64,000 nucleotides of DNA from a virus: positions 1-64,000 of the IMG/VR virus record IMGVR_UViG_3300045911_000143. One strand, written 5' to 3'. Positions 41,356 through 48,710 of the stretch are shown here, piece by piece (the first letter of the stretch is position 1; each line of letters starts with the position of its first letter). The notes under the pieces are model-generated. The model was given only the letters and a program-made list of their open reading frames with translations, did not search any database and had not been told where the DNA came from. Position numbers and translations under genes: made by a program.

Positions 41356-41467
41356 TGGTGGCGTGGTCTAATCGACATTAACCCTCTTGTTGACACTACG
41401 CAGTCGATATTCGCGTTATACGTCTTATCCTAGCCATCCGCCTCAAGTGCGTTAGCAGGACCACCAT
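41356..41467 (-). ncRNA. Two-copy structured small RNA, copy B
   Basis: 41-nt identity with copy A from the first base. Terminal helix TGGTGG/CCACCA and GTGGTC/GACCAC alternatives, internal helix ATCGAC/GTCGAT in the place of copy A's 9-bp stem. Sequence between the helices differs while pairing is kept, which supports RNA structure. The short frame reads MVVLLTHLRRMAR then diverges. Confidence 0.65.
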
Positions 41468-41474
41468 GCAAAAC

Positions 41475-41502
41475 ATTATACAGTGTTTTCTTCCGTTGTC
41501 AA
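41475..41502 (-). promoter_or_regulatory. Sigma-70 promoter of small RNA copy B
   Basis: TTGACA-16-TATAAT, 7 bp before the conserved block. Confidence 0.8.
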
Positions 41503-41560
41503 TAGTGGAGTTATCAGATTGGTGACTTTAAAGATGCATTCCCCCCGTCCTCCTGTCACC

Positions 41561-41589
41561 ATTTTAGCATGGAATGTAATACAATGCAA
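41561..41589 (-). promoter_or_regulatory. Promoter with G-rich start (copy 7)
   Basis: TTGCAT-17-TAAAAT then GGTGACAGGAGGACGGGGGG; GGTGAC pairs with GTCACC about 30 nt on. Confidence 0.6.
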
Positions 41590-41708
41590 GTCTTGACAAA
41601 CGATTTTTTTTATGGGAGACTAATCGCAAGGCATCCTCTTGTCACAAAAGATTCATAAGATATTTTTCAAAAAACGCTTGACAGTAACATTTCATTATGT
41701 TACACTAA

Positions 41709-42134
41709 TCAGTTGGCCAGTTTCAGTGCCAGCACTTCAATATTACCAAACGATTCAAAGTAATTGCTCCAAGGGTTATCCAATTTAACCTGTTTACCAT
41801 CGGATGATGTGTATACAAGGTATTGATTTTTCTGACAATTATTCAATTCAGATTCAGCCCTTCTAGCATCACATTCTGTTTCATATACGTCAAAAAATTT
41901 TATATTTGCATCCATGTTCCATCCGAGTGAGTCGTCAGTATCATAGATTGCAACAAGGGCGTAATAGAGTTGGCCCACCTTTGGTGTGAAGCCAACATCA
42001 ACAAATTCGTTGCCGTATGTCAACGATAGTTGACCAAACTTCCATTCAGTAATGGTGTTGGGATGTGAATGATCTTGCGATCCAAAACCGTCTTCATAAG
42101 ACAATTTTGAATATTGCAAATAGATTCTAGGCAT
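41709..42134 (-). CDS. Hypothetical protein
   Basis: 141 aa, beta-rich. Preceded by the promoter/hairpin element at 42154-42183, so probably regulated with the genes at 55758 and downstream of 49163. Unknown function. Confidence 0.7.
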   Translation of the reverse strand: MPRIYLQYSKLSYEDGFGSQDHSHPNTITEWKFGQLSLTYGNEFVDVGFTPKVGQLYYALVAIYDTDDSLGWNMDANIKFFDVYETECDARRAESELNNCQKNQYLVYTSSDGKQVKLDNPWSNYFESFGNIEVLALKLAN

Positions 42135-42153
42135 CTGGATGACCTATTAAGTC

Positions 42154-42183
42154 CTAACGCATACGTTAGTAGGGTCCAGTATA
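42154..42183 (-). promoter_or_regulatory. Promoter plus 5' hairpin element (copy 1)
   Basis: -10 TATACT (42183-42178), conserved upstream CCACAACTA, then an RNA beginning near GGACC and folding CTAACG-TATG-CGTTAG (42169-42154) with AGGAC directly after the stem. Confidence 0.65.
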
Positions 42184-42256
42184 CACTAGTTGTGGGAAAA
42201 TTAAAAGCTTACAGTTTAACAAAGTGATAGTCAGTTTTTCGACCTTCTTTGTCCTG

Positions 42257-42445
42257 TTATTCTGAGACGTAGGAAACCTTGACTTCAACACCATTAATGG
42301 TGAAAACCTTGTCCTTCTTTTGGGGAAGGTCAGCAAAGAATAGATCAACGCTCTCTGTGGTGAATCGTCTGGAAAGTACCTCTGCCAATTCTTTGCTGGT
42401 CATGATAAGATCATTTTTTCCGATGGCGCTAACTTTGACAATCAT
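42257..42445 (-). CDS. Small hypothetical protein
   Basis: 62 aa from ATG 42445 with GGAGAAAGTC upstream (the TTG four codons earlier is part of that site). Small alpha/beta layout. Unknown. Confidence 0.7.
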   Translation of the reverse strand: MIVKVSAIGKNDLIMTSKELAEVLSRRFTTESVDLFFADLPQKKDKVFTINGVEVKVSYVSE

Positions 42446-42474
42446 GACTTTCTCCAACCTACGAGGATATCATA

Positions 42475-42717
42475 TCAGTCCTTTTTGTAGAATTCAAACT
42501 TTGCGCCATTTTTACAAGTGGCAATAATCAAACCTTTTCTATTGTAGGACAATTCCTTGAGTCCGCTATTATTATCACACTTTTTGGCAGCCAACTCGTA
42601 GGTTTCGGGAGCAAGGGGTGAGGACATAATCAAGGGATCGAAAACAAGTGCCTCCAGCATCAGAGTGATGGCCACGCCAAGAAGAGCAGAAATCAGATTC
42701 GTGAAAAAATCAGTCAT
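42475..42717 (-). CDS. Membrane-anchored small protein
   Basis: 80 aa, hydrophobic segment about 4-27, then a soluble part with two Cys suited to a disulphide. AGAGGAAAGGGTAAC upstream. Confidence 0.7.
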   Translation of the reverse strand: MTDFFTNLISALLGVAITLMLEALVFDPLIMSSPLAPETYELAAKKCDNNSGLKELSYNRKGLIIATCKNGAKFEFYKKD

Positions 42718-42718
42718 G

Positions 42719-42901
42719 TTACCCTTTCCTCTTGTGAATGTCTTTACAATACTTTACCACAATGTCGGGTGGGAGTCCATCATGGTTAATCAAAGAAAGG
42801 CGAACAGTTTCGGCGTCAGGTGCATCCATGTAAACAGTGTCATGGGGGATCAAGTCGCCATTCCGATTCTTACGATATACTGTCCATGCTCGCAGCGTCA
42901 T
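42719..42901 (-). CDS. Small hypothetical protein
   Basis: 60 aa from ATG 42901 (AAGGAGATTCCA). Lies 1 bp upstream of the membrane-anchored gene, one operon. Unknown. Confidence 0.7.
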   Translation of the reverse strand: MTLRAWTVYRKNRNGDLIPHDTVYMDAPDAETVRLSLINHDGLPPDIVVKYCKDIHKRKG

Positions 42902-42976
42902 TGGAATCTCCTTCATTTGATGAAACCATTATACCGCAATGGAAAGGAAATTGCAAGAGTGGGGATTATCATCCAT

Positions 42977-43357
42977 TTAGGGGTTATACTGTTCTCCATT
43001 TACCCACCACTCTTGTGTTCCGTCAGAACGGATTACAGCGGGTTGGCCATTGTCGCGGTGACGTACTCCGTTAACCCACCACTCTTGTGTTCCGTCAGAA
43101 CGGATTACAGCGGGTTGGCCATTGTCGCGGTGACGTTCTCCATTAACCCACCACTCTTGTGACCCATCGGGGTGAATTACAGCAGGTTGGTCTCCAAGGC
43201 GGTGCTTTACTCCGTCCTTCCACCAGCCTTGATACCCATTAGTTAGAATTAAAGCCGGTAAATCATCTCCTCGATGCCGAACACCATACTGATTTTGGTA
43301 CTCAGTCCGTATTAGCCTGCCGTCATCATCAAAAGTTTCTAGCCTATTGATCGTCAT
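42977..43357 (-). CDS. HRDGD-type repeat protein
   Basis: 126 aa from ATG 43357 (TTGGAGATAATA). Unique N-terminus L-I-R-T-E-Y-Q-N-Q-Y-G-V-R-H, then four 23-aa repeats of H-R-x-x-x-x-P-A-V-I. The last two units are almost identical at DNA level. TATAAATA late promoter at 43379-43386. Same family as 12850-13545 and 63208-63660. Confidence 0.8.
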   Translation of the reverse strand: MTINRLETFDDDGRLIRTEYQNQYGVRHRGDDLPALILTNGYQGWWKDGVKHRLGDQPAVIHPDGSQEWWVNGERHRDNGQPAVIRSDGTQEWWVNGVRHRDNGQPAVIRSDGTQEWWVNGEQYNP

Positions 43358-43445
43358 TATTATCTCCAATTTTTGGGATATTTATAATAGTATTTCATGA
43401 TGGAAATCTAGGATTCCATCATCTCCCAAAAATGTTTTCACACTT

Positions 43446-43631
43446 TCAACGAGGATTGAGGGTGTCAACAATCCTCGTTGAAAACTCACCGTCAAACTGG
43501 GTTTTCTGCAAAACCACAATTTTACGATTTTGTTCCTTTGCCAAAGCCTGTGCCAGTGCAATAGCAAACTTGTAATGCTTTTCAGGGAAAACCAAACCTT
43601 CAACCAGATATTCACCGACATTCGCACTCAT
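43446..43631 (-). CDS. Small hypothetical protein
   Basis: 61 aa from ATG 43631 (AAGGGAAAAAATA), overlapping the upstream small basic gene by 20 bp. Alpha/beta with a helix-rich middle. Unknown. Confidence 0.7.
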   Translation of the reverse strand: MSANVGEYLVEGLVFPEKHYKFAIALAQALAKEQNRKIVVLQKTQFDGEFSTRIVDTLNPR

Positions 43632-43737
43632 TATTTTTTCCCTTATGTTTTGGGTTGCGTTGGTAGTCGTTCTTGCGGTCCTTATGCTTTGCCGCTTTGT
43701 TGAATTTTCGGAAATGTTTGGCAACAGGATTCTTCAC
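43612..43737 (-). CDS. Small Lys/Arg-rich protein, GTG start
   Basis: 41 aa from GTG 43737. K-N-P-V-A-K-H-F-R-K-F-N-K, K-H-K-D-R-K resembles a small very basic protein common in phages. AGAGAATAGGGAC upstream. Promoter with TATAAT near 43765. Possibly nucleic-acid binding. Confidence 0.65.
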   Translation of the reverse strand: MKNPVAKHFRKFNKAAKHKDRKNDYQRNPKHKGKNNECECR

Positions 43738-43770
43738 GTCCCTATTCTCTAAATTGATTGAAGCATTATA

Positions 43771-44250
43771 CTATGGATTGATTGTGCTGTCAATCATGAT
43801 TTGTTCATTTGTCGTTTGGGGTGAGGCCGGAGTGAATGAAAAAATACATGATGACTGACCGAATTGGTCAAGTTCCTCGAAACTATCAATCAATTCTGCA
43901 CTTAATTTAATTAATCCAGTGACAACGGCTACACCGTTTTCATTACGTACCACTTCTTTACGGTGGGCGTAACCAGAAATCTCATATGGTGGCAGACACC
44001 ATCCCAAAGGCCCTACGAATTCTTCTGGGCATTGATCCGTTAAAAGAACGTACCGGAAGGGATTTAAAAATTCTGTGAAGATTCCTCCGGGTGTTACCCC
44101 TTCTTTCTCTGAACAAAATCTTCTGCCTCTATAGACGTTTGTGTCATAGCACACAATGTCTGTGAAAACTTGAGGTTCAGATTCAATTACTGTGCAGATC
44201 GGATAACCCGCTGAAATAATTGATGATATTAGTAGAACATTTGTCAACAT
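43771..44250 (-). CDS. Exported Cys-rich protein
   Basis: 159 aa. Short hydrophobic N-terminus MLTNVLLISSIISAG resembles a signal peptide lacking a basic n-region. Mature part has at least seven Cys. Similar in style to the exported proteins at 24642 and 35904. Confidence 0.6.
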   Translation of the reverse strand: MLTNVLLISSIISAGYPICTVIESEPQVFTDIVCYDTNVYRGRRFCSEKEGVTPGGIFTEFLNPFRYVLLTDQCPEEFVGPLGWCLPPYEISGYAHRKEVVRNENGVAVVTGLIKLSAELIDSFEELDQFGQSSCIFSFTPASPQTTNEQIMIDSTINP

Positions 44251-44318
44251 TTTTCAATTCCAATAGGAAATCAATCCAAAAAGGATTGATTCCATGATAC
44301 TATGGAATTTGTAAAATG

Positions 44319-44603
44319 TCAATCAAGATTTGCTTCTACAAGAATCGTAATCTGTGATTCATGACCTTCATGGTCGATCAAGAACATTGACGATCCAGAC
44401 ACTTCAATTTCTTGGTTTTCCCCTTCCATGAACTTGGTACTGTATTCACAACCATCTGCACTATACCAAGTGACATACATGAATTCATTTTCATCCTTGC
44501 CGGTAAGAATGCCCAGCGATGGAAACGTCACTACACCATCCAAAACGATTCCGGCAGCGTTTTGGATAATCTTAAGAGCCTCGGGAAGTGTGATCTTTTT
44601 CAT
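44319..44603 (-). CDS. Hypothetical protein with long structured 5' leader
   Basis: 94 aa, N-terminal helix then beta-rich. The promoter lies about 155 bp upstream, leaving a long leader. No good ribosome-binding site at the ATG. Unknown function. Confidence 0.65.
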   Translation of the reverse strand: MKKITLPEALKIIQNAAGIVLDGVVTFPSLGILTGKDENEFMYVTWYSADGCEYSTKFMEGENQEIEVSGSSMFLIDHEGHESQITILVEANLD

Positions 44604-44765
44604 AGTATGACTTACCTGCTGTATGACTTACGTGCTGGAAAACTTGCGGGTGAACCACATCCCCGCTACCCGGTGGTATTGCCACAAATATTTCCTATCT
44701 ACATCATCGGTGGGTTGTGGCACCCGGTTTGTTTAATGATTTTTGCTATGCTTCCATTATAGCAT
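44604..44765 (-). promoter_or_regulatory. Structured 5' leader and promoter
   Basis: Promoter TTGACA-16-TATAAT (44757-44784) followed by roughly 150 nt with GGGT/ACCC, GCGGG/CCCGC and GTGG/CCAC hairpins, a 10-codon frame, and a direct repeat GTAAGTCATAC in the last 30 nt before the ATG. It has the size of a riboswitch or attenuator; no known class recognised. Confidence 0.5.
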
Positions 44766-44779
44766 GTTTTTCAAGATTG

Positions 44780-44968
44780 TCAAACTGGCTCGCCTTCATC
44801 ATCCACGGTCAGGCGTGTAATATGCCTCAAATCTTCCACACTTACATATTCATATGTATTCATGTCGAGCAATGCTTGCCAATCCCATCGAGATGGATCG
44901 TCATTCTCAGATGAAGTCTGAATCTTAAGTGTGATTACATATTGATCTACACTAAACTGACGACTCAT
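44780..44968 (-). CDS. Small acidic hypothetical protein
   Basis: 62 aa, acidic C-terminus. Lies between tRNA-Lys and the previous gene's promoter. Unknown. Confidence 0.65.
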   Translation of the reverse strand: MSRQFSVDQYVITLKIQTSSENDDPSRWDWQALLDMNTYEYVSVEDLRHITRLTVDDEGEPV

Positions 44969-44991
44969 ACTATTTTCTCAGTGAGGTTGGA

Positions 44992-45067
44992 TGGTGGAAC
45001 CGGTGGGACTCGAACCCACAACCAATAGATTAAAAGTCTACTGCGCTACCAATTGCGCCACGGTTCC
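44992..45067 (-). tRNA. tRNA-Lys (UUU)
   Basis: 76 nt cloverleaf: acceptor GGAACCG/CGGTTCC, anticodon loop CTTTTAA, T-arm GTGGG-TTCGAGT-CCCAC, CCA encoded. Confidence 0.96.
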
Positions 45068-45079
45068 AATATACTTACA

Positions 45080-45259
45080 TTATACTTTGTTTTTCGACTT
45101 TGTCAACCCATCTTGCTTCAACAAACCCGAAAGGATAATTCTGGCTCGGATGATAGCATTGAATTCAGCCGTTGACAACGGCTTTCCGCTACCTTTTACA
45201 ATGATGCGAGAAAGATCAGTGATTGCCTGCTGAACCTGTTCCTTGTTGATTACTTTCAC
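45080..45259 (-). CDS. Small hypothetical protein, GTG start
   Basis: 59 aa from GTG 45259 (TTGGAGAATCTGC). Helical and basic. Overlaps the preceding gene by 44 bp in another frame. Unknown. Confidence 0.6.
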   Translation of the reverse strand: MKVINKEQVQQAITDLSRIIVKGSGKPLSTAEFNAIIRARIILSGLLKQDGLTKSKNKV

Positions 45260-45440
45260 GCAGATTCTCCAAGTAGGTTAGTCTTTCTCTCGCAGCATCA
45301 GCCAATCGTTGGACATGCTCAATTTGAGCCCTGAAATACTCTAGGCGGCTATTATACCATCCCACCCCTTGTCGTGTCAAGGAAATTGCCCATTCGATTT
45401 CCTCATTGGTTTGAGGATTGTTGAGATTGAGCATGTTCAT
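45216..45440 (-). CDS. Small hypothetical protein
   Basis: 74 aa, mostly helical (R-A-Q-I-E-H-V-Q-R-L-A-D-A-A-R-E-R), likely a coiled coil. Unknown. Confidence 0.65.
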   Translation of the reverse strand: MNMLNLNNPQTNEEIEWAISLTRQGVGWYNSRLEYFRAQIEHVQRLADAARERLTYLENLRESNQQGTGSAGNH

Positions 45441-45444
45441 GGCT

Positions 45445-45609
45445 TCACTTATTCTTGAGAAATTCCATTAATATCAGCGGCCAAAAAAGACCGACTACAA
45501 TGTATTCAATTATACTCCATTCTTTGTGTTCGTCAACCAAGTTAGAATTCAGCATCAGGGTTAAGGCCATAGCAACGGCAGCAGTCAGATAGAAGTCCCA
45601 GAAATTCAT
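45445..45609 (-). CDS. Small two-pass membrane protein
   Basis: 54 aa from ATG 45609 with AGCCGGA upstream and ATGA overlap with the previous stop. Hydrophobic at about 5-20 and 33-50. Confidence 0.65.
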   Translation of the reverse strand: MNFWDFYLTAAVAMALTLMLNSNLVDEHKEWSIIEYIVVGLFWPLILMEFLKNK

Positions 45610-45797
45610 TCCGGCTCCACATCAATGACTACATCCTTCAACGATGCACCGGTGATGTTGGCAAACGCTTGACGCAGTACCGCAATGGAATACTCACGGT
45701 GCTCGTCATCAATAAACTCAAGATGCTGAATTTCGTAGCGTTCATTTGGGAGACCAACCGAAGGATCGTTACGGACCAGAATGTTAACGGTGTGCAT
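45606..45797 (-). CDS. Small hypothetical protein
   Basis: 63 aa from ATG 45797 (GGAGAACACC). Promoter TTGACA-17-TATAAT overlapped by the 12-bp inverted repeat at 45831-45863. Unknown. Confidence 0.7.
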   Translation of the reverse strand: MHTVNILVRNDPSVGLPNERYEIQHLEFIDDEHREYSIAVLRQAFANITGASLKDVVIDVEPE

Positions 45798-45830
45798 GGT
45801 GTTCTCCAACCGATGAAATCATTATATTTC

Positions 45831-45863
45831 AACATGGGAGGCTTGTCAATAGCCTCCCATGTT
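45831..45863 (-). promoter_or_regulatory. Promoter overlapped by inverted repeat
   Basis: AACATGGGAGGC and its exact complement, 9-bp spacer containing the TTGACA -35. Could be an operator or a terminator of the upstream gene. Confidence 0.55.
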
Positions 45864-45865
45864 TT

Positions 45866-46192
45866 TCAAGAACAAGACTTGATAACGTTGATAACATCCT
45901 GAACGCGGGTCGAAACTTTCGTCAAAATGTCACGCTCACGCTCACTACGCTGAATCCCACATTCATCAAAAATCTTCCGAATGCTGCGAGCAGCGTTACG
46001 GGCAGCATCGCGGGTTTTCATCCCGCCGATTCGCTTTCCACTGTTAGGGTCGGTTACGGCCCAACCAGTGAGATTTTTCACCGCACCGGACGGTACTACT
46101 TGCACGTTACGATGGATATAAAAACCAGCAACAGTTTCACCGTTGACCGGCTTGAACCCGTAATCATTGAAGTAAACCTTAACATTACGCAT
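45866..46192 (-). CDS. Hypothetical protein
   Basis: 108 aa, CGGAGAAATTAA upstream. Basic helical C-terminal half (T-R-D-A-A-R-N-A-A-R). Unknown; possible nucleic-acid binder. Confidence 0.7.
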   Translation of the reverse strand: MRNVKVYFNDYGFKPVNGETVAGFYIHRNVQVVPSGAVKNLTGWAVTDPNSGKRIGGMKTRDAARNAARSIRKIFDECGIQRSERERDILTKVSTRVQDVINVIKSCS

Positions 46193-46214
46193 TTAATTTC
46201 TCCGGTGCGTTAGA

Positions 46215-46240
46215 ATGGGAGCATTGTAATATGCTCCCAT
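46215..46240 (-). promoter_or_regulatory. Promoter with palindromic -10 region
   Basis: TTGACT-17-TACAAT; ATGGGAGCAT and its exact complement flank a 6-bp centre that contains the -10 start. Likely operator. Confidence 0.55.
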
Positions 46241-46332
46241 CCTTCAGTCAAGTGTTAGGTGGCTGTTAAACTTCCAGTATCGTAAGGACAGGGAAAATTA
46301 TAAACCCTGAACTCAGGCAATACCGGAAACCG

Positions 46333-46950
46333 TCAAACTCGCGGAATCACGCCCGCCTGCCGTGCGTTGCACAGATAAACGTGGGCACTCGACTTCTTAA
46401 TACCAGCGGCTTCCAGCGCAGAGATAACCGTCTTGGTATCATACTTGTCGAGGCTTCGCATGATCTTAACGGCGCGGTCATATGCGGTTTCGGCCAGTTT
46501 GGGACGACCACGGCCACGCTTGGCTTGGATCACTTCGGGGACGGCCACGATAGGTGCAGCATCTACAGCGGGCGTTGGGGCCTCCACCGTGGTTTCCGGG
46601 GCATCATCGACCGTCACCGTCACTTCCGGCTCAGGCGCGACTTCCACGACCACAGGGGCGGAATAGACAACCGGCACGAGGTCAGCCGGGACTTCCTTCA
46701 CGACGGCGGCAGAAAGAGCCTTAACCCGGCTCGAAACATATGCCTTAACCCTGTTTAGGTCATTCTCACCCTTGAGGACGGCATTGCAGATATACTTGGC
46801 GATCAGATTTGGGTTGTCGCCACCATGAATGTCAAACAGGGACGTAAACAGGGACGCATCTTCACTCGGCATGGCATCCACGAAAGCCGTGGCATCCACG
46901 ACCGAGGTCAGGGGGATATCAAACTTTTCCAGATACGATGTCAGGTTCAT
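46333..46950 (-). CDS. AT-hook DNA-binding protein (long paralogue)
   Basis: 205 aa from ATG 46950 (AAAGGAAAGCAA). An in-frame ATG at 46989 lies 7 bp from the -10 TATAAT and could give a 218-aa leaderless form. N-terminal unknown domain, a long Val/Pro/Ala-rich linker (about 95-150), then K-R-G-R-G-R-P-K AT-hook and the I-K-K-S-S-A-x-V-Y domain shared with 37967-38206. Probable DNA-architecture or transcription factor. Confidence 0.8.
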   Translation of the reverse strand: MNLTSYLEKFDIPLTSVVDATAFVDAMPSEDASLFTSLFDIHGGDNPNLIAKYICNAVLKGENDLNRVKAYVSSRVKALSAAVVKEVPADLVPVVYSAPVVVEVAPEPEVTVTVDDAPETTVEAPTPAVDAAPIVAVPEVIQAKRGRGRPKLAETAYDRAVKIMRSLDKYDTKTVISALEAAGIKKSSAHVYLCNARQAGVIPRV

Positions 46951-47036
46951 TTGCTTTCCTTTGTTAGTGCCGGGACCATCCCCGACCATGTGAAGCATTA
47001 TACACCGTTTCAGTTGAATTGCAATATCCCGATGTG

Positions 47037-47075
47037 TTGTATTTTTACCACAACTCTTGTTGTATTTTTACCACA
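47037..47075. repeat. Repeated 16-mer TTGTATTTTTACCACA
   Basis: Two copies (47037-47052 and 47060-47075) just upstream of the copy-8 promoter; a third at 48545-48560 upstream of the gene at 47988. The first and third share 21 bp. Candidate protein-binding site. Confidence 0.6.
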
Positions 47076-47079
47076 TCGC

Positions 47080-47108
47080 TTGACAATCTTTACATTACAT
47101 GTTAAAAT
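47080..47108 (+). promoter_or_regulatory. Promoter with G-rich start (copy 8)
   Basis: TTGACA-17-TAAAAT then AGGTTGGTGGTTG, the best -35 of the set. Confidence 0.7.
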
Positions 47109-47129
47109 AGGTTGGTGGTTGAGATGATA

Positions 47130-47165
47130 ACAAATAACCCCAAGCCCATTGTGGCGGGCTTGGGG
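47130..47165 (-). terminator. Intrinsic terminator
   Basis: CCCCAAGCCC/GGGCTTGGGG 10-bp stem with TTATTTGTT on the minus side, after the 254-aa gene. It would also be the first hairpin of the plus RNA from copy 8. Confidence 0.8.
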
Positions 47166-47174
47166 CGGAAGCCC

Positions 47175-47939
47175 TTAGAAATCAAGGGCTTCGAGCAGCA
47201 ACGTGGCTTGAGGAGAGGCAGCAATATCATCCGGGGTGATATTCTCCCGATTGATTGTAATACTTTCAAAGTTATCAGCCTTGAGGCTGAAAGTCTTGAT
47301 CCCCACACTACGCTTGTTTAAGCAGCGTTCAATACAATTCTTCATGCGGACACTCGCACCAGAATTGACCACCTTCCGCTCACCCTCTACAACTGTCGTC
47401 GATGAAAGTTCCAGATAAAAGAGCATGATGGTTTCCGCTACCGGCAAACCATTGAATAGAACAGGCTCCATGATGCCATTTTCCTTTCGGCAGTCAAGGT
47501 TGACCTTAACACCATCAGCCACCGTGACATAACAACGATCATGCCCTTTCCGGTATCCATCGCTACGGTCGCCGTCATTGGTCTTAATCAGGGACTCCAA
47601 TTCCTGAGCCTTACGACCAGCGAACAGGGTCTTGAGAGTAGTATGGTCCATCACGGACAAAACCGGATCATTCTTGACGTACTCTGCCACATCGTCGAAC
47701 GCGATGGCTTCCAGTGCCTTGATCTTGCGATCATACAAATTCCGAATGGAAAACCGGGTGATGAAATTGATATTCTTGGACGGGGGCTTAGTGTATCCAG
47801 TGGAAGGCTTGTAACCGTGAATGGTTCCAATGCCGCCCTTCTGAATGGTAATGAGACGATCCAGCGTTTCGGCCTGAGCCGGGGTGCAAAGGAAAGGGCG
47901 GCTACCCTTGGTATATGTGACCAGCGATTCAGTATTCAT
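47175..47939 (-). CDS. Hypothetical protein
   Basis: 254 aa, AGAGGATAACACTGCT upstream, promoter TTGACA with TATACT at about 47970. Largest unknown in the early region. Mixed alpha/beta, no motif recognised. Confidence 0.75.
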   Translation of the reverse strand: MNTESLVTYTKGSRPFLCTPAQAETLDRLITIQKGGIGTIHGYKPSTGYTKPPSKNINFITRFSIRNLYDRKIKALEAIAFDDVAEYVKNDPVLSVMDHTTLKTLFAGRKAQELESLIKTNDGDRSDGYRKGHDRCYVTVADGVKVNLDCRKENGIMEPVLFNGLPVAETIMLFYLELSSTTVVEGERKVVNSGASVRMKNCIERCLNKRSVGIKTFSLKADNFESITINRENITPDDIAASPQATLLLEALDF

Positions 47940-47987
47940 AGCAGTGTTATCCTCTCTGCGAGCGTGAGAACAGTATAGCAGGATTTT

Positions 47988-48497
47988 TCAATCTGTCAAT
48001 GTACGACGAAAAACATCTTCAATATATGCTCGCATAGTGGGGATTTGTGCTCGGTTGAATTCAGAATTCCAATTATCTTCTGTTTCCACAATAGCCTCAA
48101 GCGCCTCTAGCGAAAGTTCACCGTCAAGCAGATAGTAGGCATATTCATAATTATACCCATCTACACGATCAACGGGACCATCAACGGCGTCCCAAAAGAA
48201 TCCGTCAAACTCCAATCGAATATGATTGAAGTAAACATTATTAGCGTTCCATAGGTCAGCGTCATTTGGGACGCAACCCTCTTGTGCAATCAAGGTTTTT
48301 TCTACTTCTGAAACATCAACAGGGTCATCGTGGGACCACACACGAATTTTATAATTAAACACCCCATATCGTTCCAGAATCTTTGCTAATTCAAGAGCAA
48401 AGATGCCGCAACCACCTCGATTAATACGGTGAACGCAGTCGCAGATATGACCACAAATCTTATCCAAAGCGTTGCAGATGGATTCGTTAGTGTGCAT
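47988..48497 (-). CDS. Cys-His-Asp triad-like protein, leaderless
   Basis: 169 aa from ATG 48497. R-G-G-C-G-I-F-A-L-E-L, then F-N-H-I-R-L-E and F-W-D-A-V-D-G give C...H...D in the order found at 35483-35854. A C-G-H-I-C-D-C cluster lies at the N-terminus. Promoter TTGACA-16-TATACT (48505-48532) ends 7 bp from the ATG. Confidence 0.65.
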   Translation of the reverse strand: MHTNESICNALDKICGHICDCVHRINRGGCGIFALELAKILERYGVFNYKIRVWSHDDPVDVSEVEKTLIAQEGCVPNDADLWNANNVYFNHIRLEFDGFFWDAVDGPVDRVDGYNYEYAYYLLDGELSLEALEAIVETEDNWNSEFNRAQIPTMRAYIEDVFRRTLTD

Positions 48498-48581
48498 GAC
48501 AAGTAGTATAACACAATTAAATAACTTGTCAATCATTTCAAGTGTTGTATTTTTACCACAACAAATCTATGTATTACTATC

Positions 48582-48691
48582 CTCCCTCCACCATCCTATT
48601 TTAGCACAAGCATCCTGAACAGAAGCTGAATATTCAGGAAATTATTTGCTTGACACATACAAATTATTATTGTATACTAATCCTGCCGGGG
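48582..48691. repeat. Duplicated divergent promoter, copy 1
   Basis: About 110 bp nearly identical to 55639-55747. Minus side: TAAAAT with AGGATGGTGGAGGGAG (ninth G-rich copy). Plus side: TTGACA (48650)-17-TATACT (48673). Between them CCTGAA...TTCAGG inverted repeat. Confidence 0.8.
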
Positions 48692-48710
48692 CGTTCATGT
48701 TTGTAAAAGG

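Larger units (their letters stand above)
41285..41708. other. Regulatory and RNA-coding intergenic region
   Basis: No protein gene of normal size. Holds the second copy of the structured small RNA, its promoter, the copy-7 G-rich promoter and AT-rich sequence with a TTGACA at about 41594. Confidence 0.6.

Noticed and set aside
42166-42348. 60-aa minus-strand frame
   Set aside because: Overlaps the real gene at 42257 in another frame and has no start signal.
44991-45233. Plus-strand frame starting MVEPVGLEPTT
   Set aside because: Well-known artefact of reading the antisense strand of a tRNA (here tRNA-Lys).
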